From contig NC_135008.1 in NCBI RefSeq assembly GCF_051020985.1, positions 1,612,001-1,676,000 of the forward strand: a DNA stretch of 64,000 nucleotides, written 5' to 3'. Position numbers and translations under genes: made by a program. Under the pieces are notes generated by a model. It saw only the letters and a list, made by a program, of their open reading frames with translations, ran no database searches and was not told the origin of the DNA. The stretch is from Nomia melanderi (taxonomy: Eukaryota; Arthropoda; Insecta; Hymenoptera; Halictidae). Below, in pieces: positions 21,254 through 32,543 of the stretch. Positions within the stretch are counted from its first letter, which is position 1, and the number at the start of each line of letters is the position of its first letter.

Positions 21254-21522
21254 ATGCAATTCAACCAAATGATTTAATATCATATTTCTTCTATTTTGAG
21301 TATTTTTACCATGAAATCGTGCGGTATTCAACGTGTTAAGGTCAGAAAATAACTTGAAAACATTTCTATATTACTTATAATGCTAACTAACGCGATGACA
21401 TTCAGCTAGATGAACCCGCAATAATAATGCAATTCAACCAAACGATTTAATATCATATTCTTTCCATTTCAAGTATTTTTACCACGAAATCGTGCGGAAT
21501 TCAACGCGTTAAGATCAGAAAA
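21254..21522 (+). repeat. ~95-bp direct duplication, 173 bp apart
   Basis: 21254-21349 and 21427-21522 match closely, both running from ATGCAATTCAACCAAA through TTTAATATCATATT to CGTGCGG and GTCAGAAAA/GATCAGAAAA. Each unit ends near a GTTAAG. Non-coding. Confidence 0.7.
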
Positions 21523-21543
21523 CACCCAGAAATCGCCTGAACG

Positions 21544-22047
21544 TTAGCTTCCGTTCGAATAATTCGCGTCAGCGATCCCGCGGGGGGCGCAAGGGACACG
21601 CGTGTGGCTTAATTCGAGCACGTTCCCATTGGCAGATAAATAATGCGCCGTCAACGGCGAAGAATTCTGCAGCCGGCGCGCGCTCGTTCTCTCTCGCGCG
21701 GGGGAACACGGTTTCAGGGATCGCGGTGAATTATAGCGTACGAGGGTAACACGGGAAAAAGCGTGGAACAAGGTGCAAGCTGTTGCACCTTGCGATCGAC
21801 TCCTCTCGCGGGCGTCAAAGTGAATTAAGCGTCGACCGGCGGGGATTATCCTTGTAACGGCGGGGACGCGTAAGCCGGTGGATGAGCCTTTGTCGAAGGA
21901 AGACATTCCTGAAAAAGGGGGGTAGAACGAGGACGGAATAATCGAGACCGGCAAGAAGTCGTGACGAGCGCCGGAGAGAAAGGAGGATCCTACCGCGGGT
22001 AGAGACCTTTAAGATCGTAGAGCGGAGGCATATCCTCCGAGCGCACC
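21544..22047. other. CpG-rich unique DNA
   Basis: A minus-strand frame (21544-21954, 136 codons) is open here, but it has no recognisable domain or clear splice context, so it is not called. Nothing else is visible up to the mariner-like element. Confidence 0.35.
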
Positions 22048-22719
22048 TACAGGGTGTTTCAGAAACCTTACGTCTGCCGGACAGTTTTTTTTCCTTGGTT
22101 CCATTTTTTCGTTACTGGAACGTGCGAAACGTTTTGGTCGAGCAGTAAGCAGTACGTCTTGTCGCATTATGCTAAGTTGTTTTGAAATATGTCACTCTAC
22201 GAAATGATCTCAGGATCAGTGTAACAGATCCTTTCCTTAAAATCTCGAAGATCTTAAGTAGAATCTAACACGAGTATTACTCAGTTTCTATAAATTCAAA
22301 TGAAATATTATTCTGCTATTGAATATTATACTTTAACCCTTTGAACTCTGTAGGCTCCAATATTGCACCAGTAATATTAGATATTTCAACGAATCTTAAA
22401 GAAACTACCCTATGAGTATTAGATTTTTCACACATCCAAATTTTCCACTAAGAAGGGGAATGAAAGATCTAAGGAATGTTATAGCATTTTCCACTTTCGC
22501 TAGGGATACTATAAAAATTAGTCACAGATGATGATTAGTTACGAAAGACATTGGAATTTTTGAAGATGCTTGCTGTCTAACTTTAGATCTCACTTTCGAA
22601 TAACAGTGCAAAAGCACTTAATCTCCCATGGAATAAACGTTTGTAAATCTAGCGTTGAATGAAAGGTTCTCTATCGCAGGCCATGGTGGTTGTGACACAT
22701 ATTTCTGGAACACCCTGTA
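22048..22719. mobile_element. Mariner/Tc1-type non-autonomous element
   Basis: It starts TACAGGGTGTTTCAGAAA and ends TTTCTGGAACACCCTGTA. The ends are inverted repeats of about 17 bp flanked by the TA duplication typical of IS630/Tc1/mariner transposition. The 672-bp span contains a later family B insertion, leaving about 450 bp of its own sequence with no transposase frame. It is therefore a deletion derivative or MITE. Confidence 0.75.
22333..22560 (+). mobile_element. Family B element nested in the mariner-type element
   Basis: It starts TTAACCCTTTGAACTCTG, with TAGGCTCCAATATTGCACC and AAAGAAACTACCC following as in other copies. The right end has drifted, so the boundary is approximate. 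It lies wholly inside 22048-22719, so it inserted later. Confidence 0.65.
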
Positions 22720-23916
22720 GAGCCGCACCGTACAGACACGTCCCGCGGACGTAACACTTGTGTTCTCGAGCAACCAGCCTCGCTCAAGGAAGAACGCTCC
22801 GATGTTCGGCGAAGTATGTGCATACACGTGCTCGATAAGTGGACTGCGGATTTTTAAGCGAAATCATAATTTCTCCGAGTAATTTCGAGAAACAGGGGTT
22901 AAGCAGAAACTGATCCCTGGGGAATTTTAGCGAGCCGGATGCTACGTAATAGCGCTCTTAAGTGTATGCACTCACATGTTTGTCGTAACAGGGAACCAGT
23001 ATCTTGATAAGGAAATGGAAAGCGTGATTAATAATTCGAGATATTTTTATCGTCGAGAAATTCGAATTCAAAGTTAAACGAGTCGCTCCATAACCGATGT
23101 AACTTGAGTCCAGAAAGAAAACTTAAGAAATTCATGTTTTGGCTTTTGAAGTGATTAAATAAGAGATTAAATAAGAAAAATTGAGCGAAGTCTTGGCTTT
23201 CGAAATGATTAAATGACGTAATCAGAAGCTATAAGAGAGGTCAAGTTAGGGTAAAGTCTCGAATTGTTAAGAAAAAGCGAAGGAAACATCGAGAAATGAA
23301 TTCTTCAGAGTCGATAGACTTGTCTGTGCTTTTCCTTCGATGCGTTTGACGTTGACGTTGTCACAATGTAGTCTGGCTTCACAAAGAAAAGAGTCAGCTT
23401 TCGATTCGGTCGGACGATCGGTGGTCGCGTGTTAGTTTTACGAAGGCCGGAGACTGCGACGCGCATCGGGCAATTTTCCCGGCGGAATGATGCACGATAT
23501 AGGCGGCGTGCTTGCACGAACTGGGTCAATTTGATTGACGGCAGAAATCTGCAGCGGCCGAGCGCGGGAATTCTGGACGCGAGCATCGGCGAGAGGGTCC
23601 ACGGGTACGGACATCTCGTCACCCAAGGTAATTCACGACTCTTCGTGGTGGTGGCATTTTTTTCAGCTCCTCGAGCAATCTATTTTTCATCGAACAGAAT
23701 AGTCGCCCCGGGAGGGAAGAGTTGAGTTATTAGACGTTGACGTGCGATGTCGTCGCGTAAACTTTCAACGAATATTTTAACAAGCATAAAAATGGTAACA
23801 ATCGATTTTTGTATGGTTTTTCTATATATTAATTGTAGCATTGACCATTTACGAACGAATGTCGAGATTTTGGATAGACCTTTGGATGATGTGACCGATG
23901 TATATCAATCGCTTAA
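22720..23916. other. Unique DNA with one weak exon candidate
   Basis: Mostly AT-rich and repeat-free. The only gene-like stretch is at 23429-23627 and is listed separately. 23730-23916 shows nothing. Confidence 0.35.
23429..23627 (+). CDS. Weak exon candidate with donor GTAATT
   Basis: An open frame reads a balanced-looking peptide (including GRNLQRPSAGILDASIG and HGYGHLVTQ) up to CCCAAG followed by GTAATT at 23628. I cannot place an acceptor or an ATG at its start, and the opposite strand is also open. No family is recognised. This could be chance in a GC-rich patch. Confidence 0.15.
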
Positions 23917-24184
23917 TTAACCCTTTGCACTCGAGAGACTCTCAGTTACCATTTGACTTAATTTGCAAAATTATGAAGTCTTATGTATAATATTAAGCTT
24001 TGCATGATGCATCGATATATGGAATATTGAAATAAAACAACTTCACAGAAATAAAGTCACAAGCAAATGATTCAGATACTCAAACATCAAAAGATCAGCA
24101 CATTTCCTTTCTATTAATTAAGCGATTGATACAATTTAGCTTCACCTAGCTTCGTATCAAAGAATCTTCTCCGCAAAGGGTTAA
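23917..24184 (+). mobile_element. Family A/G hybrid-like TTAA element, full length
   Basis: It runs from TTAACCCTTTGCACTCGAG to CTCCGCAAAGGGTTAA, 268 bp with intact TTAA at both ends. The left end is family A type. The interior from about 24060 (ACAAGCAAATGATTCAGATA, ATTAATTAAGCGATTGATAC) is family G type. Either the families share an interior or this is a recombinant. Confidence 0.7.
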
Positions 24185-26312
24185 AGCGAACACTTCGAAT
24201 CACTTCGAATCACTTTAGATACTCGATGTATTCAAGACACGAATAACTGAGAAATAAGAAAACTGAGACACGCGATTTTAAAGGGGACAGTTGTTCTAGT
24301 GTTAACGAGCTCTGAAAGATCTCCATCCTGTCCCTGTTCAGTACTCGAACAGTCGTTCGAACAGTATTCCAGTTCCGTCGAACACTCGGTATAAACACAA
24401 TAATATACTACCGACTCCCTCGATCTCAGCGGAGCAGCCGAAGTAGAGTTTTCCCTCGAAATCAATTTGAGGAACGAATTCCGAGGCGGCCGGCGTCGAC
24501 TCGCGGCGATCCGTGATCATCAGCGGCTCCCTTAACGCGGTCTCCCTTTCCGAGATTTCACGTCGCGAAATAAAGGAGACGAATTAAGATCACGCATCCC
24601 CGAGCCCGTCCTTATTTTAATACTCGTCCCAGCCGCCGCCGCCGCCGCGGTGGACTAATCGTCCGAACGTAACGACGGACCCGCGAAGTTCCTCGCTAAT
24701 TTATAATAATTAGAGCCGCGTCTCCGCCGGCCCCGTCAGACCCCATCTAATTTCTCGTCGGTGAGCTACGCTAACTCGGTGATTATTTGCTTGCTCCGGG
24801 ATCCCCTGTAATTTCGCCGAAGTGCCTCCACGCACGTAAGGGATCGTGCGGCCGCGGTTTTCCCTCGTCCGCGGGACCGGAACGATATCGCTCCCTCGAG
24901 CAGATTGAGAAAAAACCCTGATTTTCGAGCTGCTGAGAGTATTGTGAGCCTGCGTAAACTCCGAATAAATTGTGAGTACTCGTTCATTCGGAGGTGAGTG
25001 GACTGTATCTCTGCCGGTGTCGGAGTGTTGAATACGTGGAGATCCTAGTCAATCATTGAATGTAGTCGAGAGAAAATGTGTAATGAAAGAAAGTGTTGTT
25101 GAGTCTCTAAAGTCTCGTTGTTGACTGTCACTTGAGTCTCTAATATTCGGACATCGTGAGCTTTTGCAGAGGATTCTTTGAAATATAGGAAACCCTCAGA
25201 TGGAGCTCAATTAAAGATTGATCGCTTAAACAACAGAAGAAATCGAATTCGCGTTTCGAAAATCTTAAAACTACCATAAACTCTAGATACTGCTTTAACA
25301 TCAACGATAGAATGTTACACTATAATTGAAAGATATACCCTGCTCCAACATTACAAGTCCTACACGAAACTTCGGACGAGCCGAACTGTCAGCCGACAAA
25401 TCAACCGTAGCCCTCGCGTACCACCGAATTCCACGTAAAATTCGCGTGATCCGGAAGCCCGCGACAACGGGAACGTACGTTTCACTCGCGACGACGCGAT
25501 AGCCAGTAAATCTCGGCCTCGGCGCGAATTAAAGGCCGCGGCGCACGCGATGCGGCCCGCTCCCGTCTGCCCGGCCCGCCGAACGACATCGGATATCCCG
25601 GCCGGATAAAGCGTAGATCATCGGCAGAAATCTGCACACAAAGGCCGATTTCCTGTTCGCGAATAGATTCACGGCGCACTTTCACCGGTCTGCTGGCTTC
25701 TCTATCTCTCTCCGTTTCATCAGGTTAGCTGTATCTTGGTCTCCGTCGTTCGAACGGATCCTCTCTCATCGGGGCGGCCAACGAACGTCCCGCGGCGAGG
25801 GCACAAGTGTCCGGACAAATTAAGTGTTGCCCCGACAACGGGCCTGAAACACGCGTCCACGCTAGAATTACATCCACCGATACCGATCTACATCGGATTT
25901 GAATAATGCACCCGCCGGTTTCTTCCGAGCCCGGGAATAACCAGTCCCAGGGGCGGCGGCCGTTCCGTTTCGACGCGTTGCCGCGCGTTAACCCCCTGTC
26001 CTGTGATATCGTGTCGGCCCCGTGACGGAAATGGTCGGCTTTCGAGAAGTCCGAACGTTAGTCACTCCGTTCGAATGTAAATTAACCTTTCAGCTGCGGC
26101 TGGGATAGTTTAGAAGCTAATGTACGAGGTTCGGCGGTCTGTATATCGTAAACGGAGTGTCGCTATCAATTTGAGACTTTGGATTTCCCGGTAGGTTCTC
26201 GGTTCTTAGTATAGAAAAGGTAATCTTATTCTAAAGCATGAAATCTTGAACTCCTCGTGTACTAATTAACAAGAAATTGCTTCTTCAGCTATTCGAAGTG
26301 AACGTTAACGTA
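24185..26312. other. Unique DNA, CpG-rich with enhancer-like patches
   Basis: 24530-24760 is unique sequence mixing a GCC repeat (24632-24650) with TAATTATTATAAATT-like patches. 25430-26040 is CpG-rich. No frame has paired splice sites or a recognisable domain, and no repeat family was found. Confidence 0.35.
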
Positions 26313-26532
26313 TTAACACTGGAACTATCGAGCATTTCATACGATTGAAATGTAATCGCTATGAATATCGTAGCAATAGATTATTCTAGGTTTCTTCAGA
26401 CGTTCGTTATAGTATTCAGGTGGAACTATTTATTTTCAAAGTCATTTTGAGTATTCAATGCTTCGAAGATATCAATAATTGCGAAACAGTGAAACTGAAA
26501 CCAGTCATTTTGACTAGTAGTTCTAGTGTTAA
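26313..26532 (+). mobile_element. Family C element, full length
   Basis: It starts TTAACACTGGAACTATCGAG and ends GTAGTTCTAGTGTTAA, 220 bp with TTAA at both ends. A subterminal near-palindrome, CCAGTCATTTTGACTAG, lies about 20 bp inside the right end. That right end is the seed of the 37-bp array that follows. Non-coding. Confidence 0.75.
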
Positions 26533-26695
26533 AGTTCCATGGTCCACTGACTAGTAGTTCTAGTGTGAAACTTCCATCGTCCACTAACTAGTAATTCTAG
26601 CGTTAAACTTCCATCGTCCACTGACTAGTAGTTCCAGTGTCAAACTTCCATCGTCCACCGACTAGTAGTTCCAGCGTTAAACTTCCATCGTCCAC
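26511..26695 (+). repeat. 37-bp tandem array built from a transposon end
   Basis: Five units begin at 26511, 26548, 26585, 26622 and 26659, so the period is exactly 37. Each is TGACTAGTAGTTCTAGTGTT (the right end of the family C element) plus about 17 bp of flank (AACTTCCATCGTCCAC). Units differ by a few substitutions. The array therefore arose by tandem duplication of the element-flank junction. Confidence 0.85.
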
Positions 26696-26699
26696 CGAT

Positions 26700-27326
26700 G
26701 TCACTCCATCATTTCCGGGACACGCGAGACTATTCGAATCCGCGAACACGGAGAGCCGGGGGATCGAGGATCCGCCGATGAGGGGCTAGCTGGGAATCGG
26801 GACGAGGTTCGAATACCTCGCCGCTAATGATCTCTCTCGCGGCGGGCACAGGAAACGCTGCCTCGCTGCGCGGTGAGAGATTTCAAAGTTCATTGCCACG
26901 CGCGCCTGGCATCGTTAGTCCCCGGCCAACCTTCACGGATTTAAAAGACGGTACATCACGCAGCCAGCGGGCCCACATCCGCCGCGGTTTGTCATATCTT
27001 TATTATTGCCCTCGCTTTAATGCGCTTCCGCGGCGTGTTCCGTTTTCTACGGAGCTCGCTGCTCTTTTTTTTCCGACCCGTTTCCAGCACGAGCGGCGGG
27101 ATCGTCCTCGCGGACGTGAAATTTCTCGGCTTCCGGGCCATTATTACGGGGCCCGGCAAAAAACGCCGCAGATAACGTTCGCCGGGGACCGGTCGGGTTA
27201 CTTTCGCGAACGATTCCCCGATATCCCTTGGGAACGGGGGAATAGTAATGGAGGATCCCTCGGAGACCGGGGGAAGCGTTGATGAACGTTTCTGTGTTAG
27301 GGACATGATACGCGAAGTTGAATTGT
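26700..27326. other. CpG-rich DNA with an unsupported ATG frame
   Basis: An ATG frame (26827-27282, 151 codons, +) is open and ends in a stop. It is Arg-rich with no recognisable domain, and two minus-strand frames are open opposite it. I regard it as likely chance but record it because it has a real ATG. Confidence 0.25.
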
Positions 27327-27568
27327 TTAACCCTCTGCACTCGAGAGGTGACTCTCAGTCACCATACAATTTGATATACCAAACTCATAAAGTTACATAT
27401 AACATTAAGCTTCTTGCAATCCACGAATATTTGAAATATTGAAATAATAACTTTGCCTCTTAACTTATTTATCTTCTGTCATTCGATTCGTTTTAAAGGA
27501 TGTCATCTAGAACTCATTGGAAACTGTTGAATATTTCTAGAGAGAAACTTCCGAGCGCAAAGGGTTAA
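27327..27568 (+). mobile_element. Family A element, best full-length copy
   Basis: It runs from TTAACCCTCTGCACTCGAG to CCGAGCGCAAAGGGTTAA, 242 bp. The perfect palindrome GGTGACT-CTC-AGTCACC (27347-27363) lies 16 bp inside the left TTAA, next to CTCGAG. The termini are inverted repeats. No coding frame. This copy can serve as the family reference. Confidence 0.75.
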
Positions 27569-28134
27569 TAGGGTTTCACTGGTTTGTTTGCCTGTCGATG
27601 CTTGAATATACCGGGTCACTTTGTTGGATAACTATGTTTATGTTATAGTCGTATTCATCGTATCGAATTCACTCCTTTTCTCAACAATTCCGTTCTTTTT
27701 AGACACTAGCTCTTTGATTACCCCATCACAAGACTGACAAACGAACGTGTTAGGAACAGACTTTCTATTTCTTTCGTTTCGAGACAAAAACTCTGGTACA
27801 TAATTGACTCGCTCAGACGCTGACGCGGTTAAGTCGACTTCTCGATATTTCCTGGTTTCCAATTTTAATGGAGTAAATATTCTTCTCAGTTATTCAAGGA
27901 TTTACTCTCTTCGTTTCCGTTAGCTCAAAAATCCCTTCGTATAGCTTCTGAATATGAACAATCATTTCAGAAGTGGAAACATGAATTTTCTCAATTTTCC
28001 ATCAACCACTGAGCGACTCAGTTACGATCGCGATCGATAGTTTTCCGTCGTTCGCGAAAATACTTGGTATTCTTTGGAGGGACGCTGGTAGTTGAAGTTC
28101 CTTGACCCGCGCGTCCTTCGCGAAACCGCGAAGG
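27569..28134. other. Unique AT-rich DNA
   Basis: No gene or repeat family was recognised. Frames are short. It leads into the candidate promoter at 28135. Confidence 0.4.
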
Positions 28135-28166
28135 TATAAAGGAGTTCGGGAGTTAGTCGGTCAGGG
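28135..28166 (+). promoter_or_regulatory. Possible TATA/initiator core promoter
   Basis: TATAAA at 28135-28140 is followed about 28 bases later by GTCAGG, an initiator-like TCAG. This is the spacing expected of an insect TATA-Inr promoter. Downstream is purine-rich (GAAGAAGAAGCGGAAG) and no coding exon is recognised, so the match may be fortuitous. Confidence 0.2.
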
Positions 28167-28578
28167 GGTGAAGAAGAAGCGGAAGAAAAATGTAGCTTGA
28201 GGAGGCGGGATGGAAGAGGAGAAGGAAAGGAGATCGTCGAAAGACGACGGCCCGGTTTGACGAGGGGAAACGAGAAAGGGGGGCCGTTGGCCGTAACATT
28301 ACAGAGGAGCCTGCTGAGTGAGATATTACCGCCGTCATAACCTCTAATAACTACACAGAGCCCTTTATAACGCCTCCCAGTGCCTCATTGTACCCACGGT
28401 GGTAGGCTTCCCTTGTCTCGCAGCGTAATGTAGGTAAGGCCACGGCCAGGCCTGTACTTTCAGATGGTGCCTATTACATGCTCTATGTACTCGCCACCAT
28501 CGAAAGTCGCCGGGGACGATCGAAATGGGAAGTAGAGCGTGCCAGGATTCCTCGCCGCGGTTTCTCTGCTCGTTTTCA

Positions 28579-28955
28579 GATCGTTTGATGGCTAGGTTAA
28601 GAACTCTGCAGCTGACTGTCAGTTTTCGTCATTTGTCATCTTATTTTCGATGTGATTCGTTATTTGTTGATACTATTAGGTGCAACTGGTGAAAATTATT
28701 CACGAAACGGAAGATGTCAGCTTTCGAAAGTATTATTAGAGGATCGTTTGATGGCTAGTTTGAGAACTGTAGAGCTAACTGTCAGTTTTCGTCATTTGTC
28801 ATCTTGTTTTCCATGTGATTCGTTATTTGTTGATACGGTTAGATGTACCTGGTGAGAATTACTTACGAAAGCCCTAACGGAACTTTCCAACAGTATTATT
28901 AAAGGATCACTCGATGGCTAGGTTAAGGAATGCGGACGTAACTGGTTAGTTTGCG
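28579..28955 (+). repeat. 163-bp tandem duplication, 2.3 copies
   Basis: Units start at 28579, 28742 and 28905 with GATCGTTTGATGGCTAG-type sequence, so both periods are exactly 163. The first two share TCAGTTTTCGTCATTTGTCA and GTGATTCGTTATTTGTTGAT; the third is partial. No open frame is kept across units. Confidence 0.85.
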
Positions 28956-30746
28956 TACTTTCCCATCTCGTTTTTAATCAATTTTCTATCGGACACGATC
29001 AGTTCGCGAGCAATTGCGAGAGTTGTGTCAGCAAATAATAAATTAGTTGTCCAATTGTATCAGTAAATAATAAATTAGCATTGCAAATGAGAGCAGAACT
29101 TACTAAACAGTCACGCGTTTCTCAGAGCAGCTATCCAGCGATATCGCGAAAGTATTTCACTTCTTTCGCACCAGATTCAATGTTACGAACCAGGAGTTTT
29201 CAGAGACCCAGCGCGAAATGATACCGCTCGCCGCGTTACCTGGAACCACCGACCGGTTGTTTTTAGAACCTGTTCATTGTTTTTTCGCGTGCGAACGCTG
29301 TTTCCGTACCCGGTCGTTAGATTGGGATAATCGTTTCGAGTGTATACACACGTAGGTATAATTTTAGCCGTTTCGACGTTAAGACGGAAACTCGTAATGC
29401 CGGCGAGCGCGAATACGAATTCGAGGATAACGTTCGGCGCGATCGCCGTGGTCGCGTCAGGGTATTAACCAGTTAACTGTGTTCGACGCGTATACGCGTC
29501 ATCGTAAAGCTTGACGCGATACTACTTTTACCGATGAATTCTTGATTTTTTCGCATGAACATGTAATCCTTCTTTGTTTCGCTTCGATCTTTCATTAACC
29601 CCTTCGCCTATGATTTATTTCTCAACTCTGAATACGGCTACTTTGTCATTAATAATATACTTATATAATAAAAATAATATAATACACTTATATTTACAAT
29701 TTCATACAAATAGTACACAATGTAGTCTATACTTCGACACGTCTTTTCTCGTCAATTAATTAATTACGCATTAATCTTAACACTGTTTGGTTCAACCATT
29801 TCCCACTCACTGGTCCCATTTCATTGAGAATACCTTAAATTCCAAAATGGTACAAGAAAAACCACTTACCGGACTACATATTTCTATTTCTCTAATAACA
29901 TTTCAAACGCATAGACAAGATAAAGACCGTAGCGCAGTTAATTACTATAACTTTTCCACTCCAAGTTCACTGTTTTGCGGGTGAAGCACCTCCGCGTGTA
30001 CGTTCTATTGAAAAAAGCACCAAACGTTAATTGGTTAGCAAGAAATCGACGCTTACGTTACCGGTAGGTGTACCGCATATTGATTTCATTGGGCAAAAGG
30101 GTGAGTTCGATTAGCAAAAGGATGAAGCTGATTTGCGAGAGGATGAACTTGATCCGCAAAACCTGCGAACGAACGGATCCCCCGGAAAACATCTTCCCGT
30201 TGCGCGAGCGGTGCTATCGGGAACAATGATAACCGAAAGAAACCGGGGGAAAAACGGATCGCCGGAGAGGAAGCGGATGAGTGTTAAACCCTAGGACGAG
30301 GCGGTAGGATCTCCTCGCGTTGCTGATTAATTATCCATAATTCTAATATCCTCTAAACGTCAGCGGGACGTGAGAGCGAATCCGTTCTTCACGCTATCCG
30401 GCGCATCTCGCGCGCGGAACGAGCAACAGAAACCCCGCGGAAATGAACGCTCGCTCGCTCGCTCGCTCGCCGTGGTATCAGTTTCACACCGCGGGCATGG
30501 CAAATGACGTAAAACGGATAAACGCTCGTGACGTTGCAGGATGCAACGCCGGGCTGCGAAAGTAGCGCCCCGGCCGAAAGTAAAACGGTCAAATAAACTA
30601 ATGTAATACGAGAAACTGCCGGCCGGGAGGGGAGGGAAGCGTTCGCGGCGCGCGTATATCCTGCCGTTCTATCAGCTCGCTCGCTCGCGCACCTGTAGCG
30701 GCGCGGTTTGTGGAATCACGGACGGCTGTCACGGATCAAACGCTAA
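28956..30746. other. Non-coding DNA with AT-rich middle and a palindrome
   Basis: 29470-29505 holds TTAAC plus the palindrome GACGCGTATACGCGTC (29485-29500), a relative of the 591-606 palindrome. 29570-29970 is very AT-rich. 30390-30720 is CpG-rich with a GCTC repeat at 30449-30470. No exon is supported. Confidence 0.35.
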
Positions 30747-31098
30747 TTAACCCTCTGTGGACCGAATTTTTCTTCGTGATTGTGACAAAATTTAGGTAGT
30801 ATGAAATTAATAAATATATGAACACGAATTAACAGTGTATTCGATAGTTTCAATAGGTTTATTGAAACGAATATATTTTGTAACTTTGAAGTTACAATTT
30901 TGCTTCGCGATTATGACGAAATTTATGCAGTATGAATTTAATAAATATCAACGTTTGAACACAAATTAACAGTGTATTCGATAGTTTCAATAGTTTTATT
31001 GAAACGAGTATATTTTGTAACTTTGAAGTTACTTTAATCTAGGTTTATTCGTTGAGGGTTTTCTGTAGTTTGATGAATCTCCGATCGCGAAGGTTTAA
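30747..31098 (+). mobile_element. TTAA element with internal 131-bp tandem duplication
   Basis: It runs from TTAACCCTCTGTGGACCG to CGATCGCGAAGGTTTAA, 352 bp. Inside, GATTGTGACAAAATTTA (30778) and GATTATGACGAAATTTA (30909) open two tandem 131-bp units. Each carries CAGTGTATTCGATAGTTTCA and ends at the palindrome TTGTAACTT-TG-AAGTTACAA (30878-30897) or a shortened version of it. Non-coding. Confidence 0.65.
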
Positions 31099-31755
31099 AT
31101 AATTGTTTCCTCTGTCGTTTGGTTGCGTTAGCAGGACTAAACGCGCGTTAATTCTCTCTTTGTCTTCATTTTCTATGGAGATTATTGGCTTATACAGAAT
31201 TATAGCTACGTAGAAGCGGTGTTTAAGAATTTTTTCAACTTTTTGGAACTGGTCGTACGTGTATATCAGGGTGTTGCCACTTCAACCCCGTTATTTTAGC
31301 CTTACCTTTTTCCGCGTACGTTTATGCATTCGTGATTCCGGTTTCGGTTTATTACTATTTTGTTACAACTTACCAGCGTATATCATCGACAGCCCCGGCG
31401 CGCAGTGTAATTATATTTACGAGTATTAACTGCGACAGATCCGAACCCGGCGAGAGGCTCGTTACATTTATTTATCGATTTCCAACCGACCTCCGATTTC
31501 TATGGCGGTTTACCATGTTCGATGCGTCACATGCGACGGTCTGCTCGCCCAGTCCTACTCCTTTTCCCAGGCTATCGTGTGTCTTTTAAGCTGCGTACAC
31601 ACTTTCGAGCATATTGCGATGCATCGTTTCCTGTTTAACTATTCCTATGGTTATGGCAATACGAGGACAACCCTTACGAACAAATTTCCCGAATTTAGAT
31701 ACACCAAGCATTTATTCAATATGCCCTTACATGAGGACGCCACGAATGAAAGGGG
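31099..31755. other. Unique DNA, no supported gene
   Basis: Two overlapping + frames of 85 codons (31332-31589, 31502-31759) lack a domain, an ATG-supported start or splice context. The segment ends GAATGAAAGGGGTTAAC, which looks like the right terminus of another TTAA element whose left end I could not place. Confidence 0.35.
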
Positions 31756-31905
31756 TTAACTCGTTATCCATGTCAGTCATCGATGACTGATGCTCACTGC
31801 AAAGCAAAGATGGTAATAATCGTTGCTACTTTTATTTACTGAAAAGCGTAGCTACAGAAAACTGTCAAGATTTTCATCGCACCCCGTTGAAGTAAGCTCC
31901 TTCAG
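31756..31905 (+). mobile_element. Family H TTAA element with perfect 18-bp palindrome
   Basis: It starts TTAACTCGTTATCCATG, then TCAGTCATCGATGACTGA (31773-31790), a perfect palindrome about 14 bp inside the TTAA. The interior resembles 7310-7535 in reverse-independent order (GTAGCTACAGAAAACT, AAGATTTTC). The right end is not clearly bounded. Confidence 0.5.
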
Positions 31906-32543
31906 TGAATTATCTAACGAGAACCTACTAATATTCCCCAAAGCAACGCGATCTCGTTGCTCCCGGAACACGACGAAGGGTTGAACGTCGGCCGCCCTTT
32001 CAGGACACCCCGTCCGCTTCCGTCGAAGGGGTTCCGAACGCGGCAGCCCGTATCCCGGCCTACGGGTGTAATGATGTTATTTTCTTGTAGCAGTAAGTCC
32101 GCCGCGTCGCAAAAAGGGAGGCCTCCACGGCAGTTACACGTCTGTACCACTTCGCATACCTGGCTCGTTCGGCTCGAACCCCCTGCGCGTATGTACCCCG
32201 GTGCCCCGGGTATATACGCATTCCGTATTCTCCGGCGTGCCGTTACCGTAGTTACACACCTGGACGCCATTTGTAAACGGGGCCCCCCTCCTTTTATTTT
32301 TGCGTGGGTAGGCTAGATCGAAGCCACCGCGGAATCCTCCTCAAGGTAAGCCGACCAGCGTGCGAGAGTCTGCGAGCGAGCGAGCGAGCGAGCGGACAGA
32401 TCCCTCCGACCCCCGTTCGTCGGCCGCGCTCGTTATTACGTCGCTCGGTTTGCGTAGCCTGCTTTTTTCGAGCCGCTGAAAGAGCCGATAATTAAAGACA
32501 GCCTGGAATGCGGTGCGCGAAGGGGACAGGCCGAGCTAGGCGG
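31906..32543. other. CpG-rich unique DNA with overlapping false frames
   Basis: Frames of 118-119 codons are open on opposite strands over the same bases (31914-32316), the mark of low stop density rather than of a gene. A donor-like AAGGTAAGC occurs at about 32342. A GAGC repeat lies at 32371-32394. Confidence 0.35.

Noticed and set aside
26827..27282. 151-codon ATG frame
   Set aside because: Arg-rich, no domain, opposite strand equally open; expected by chance in a window of this size.
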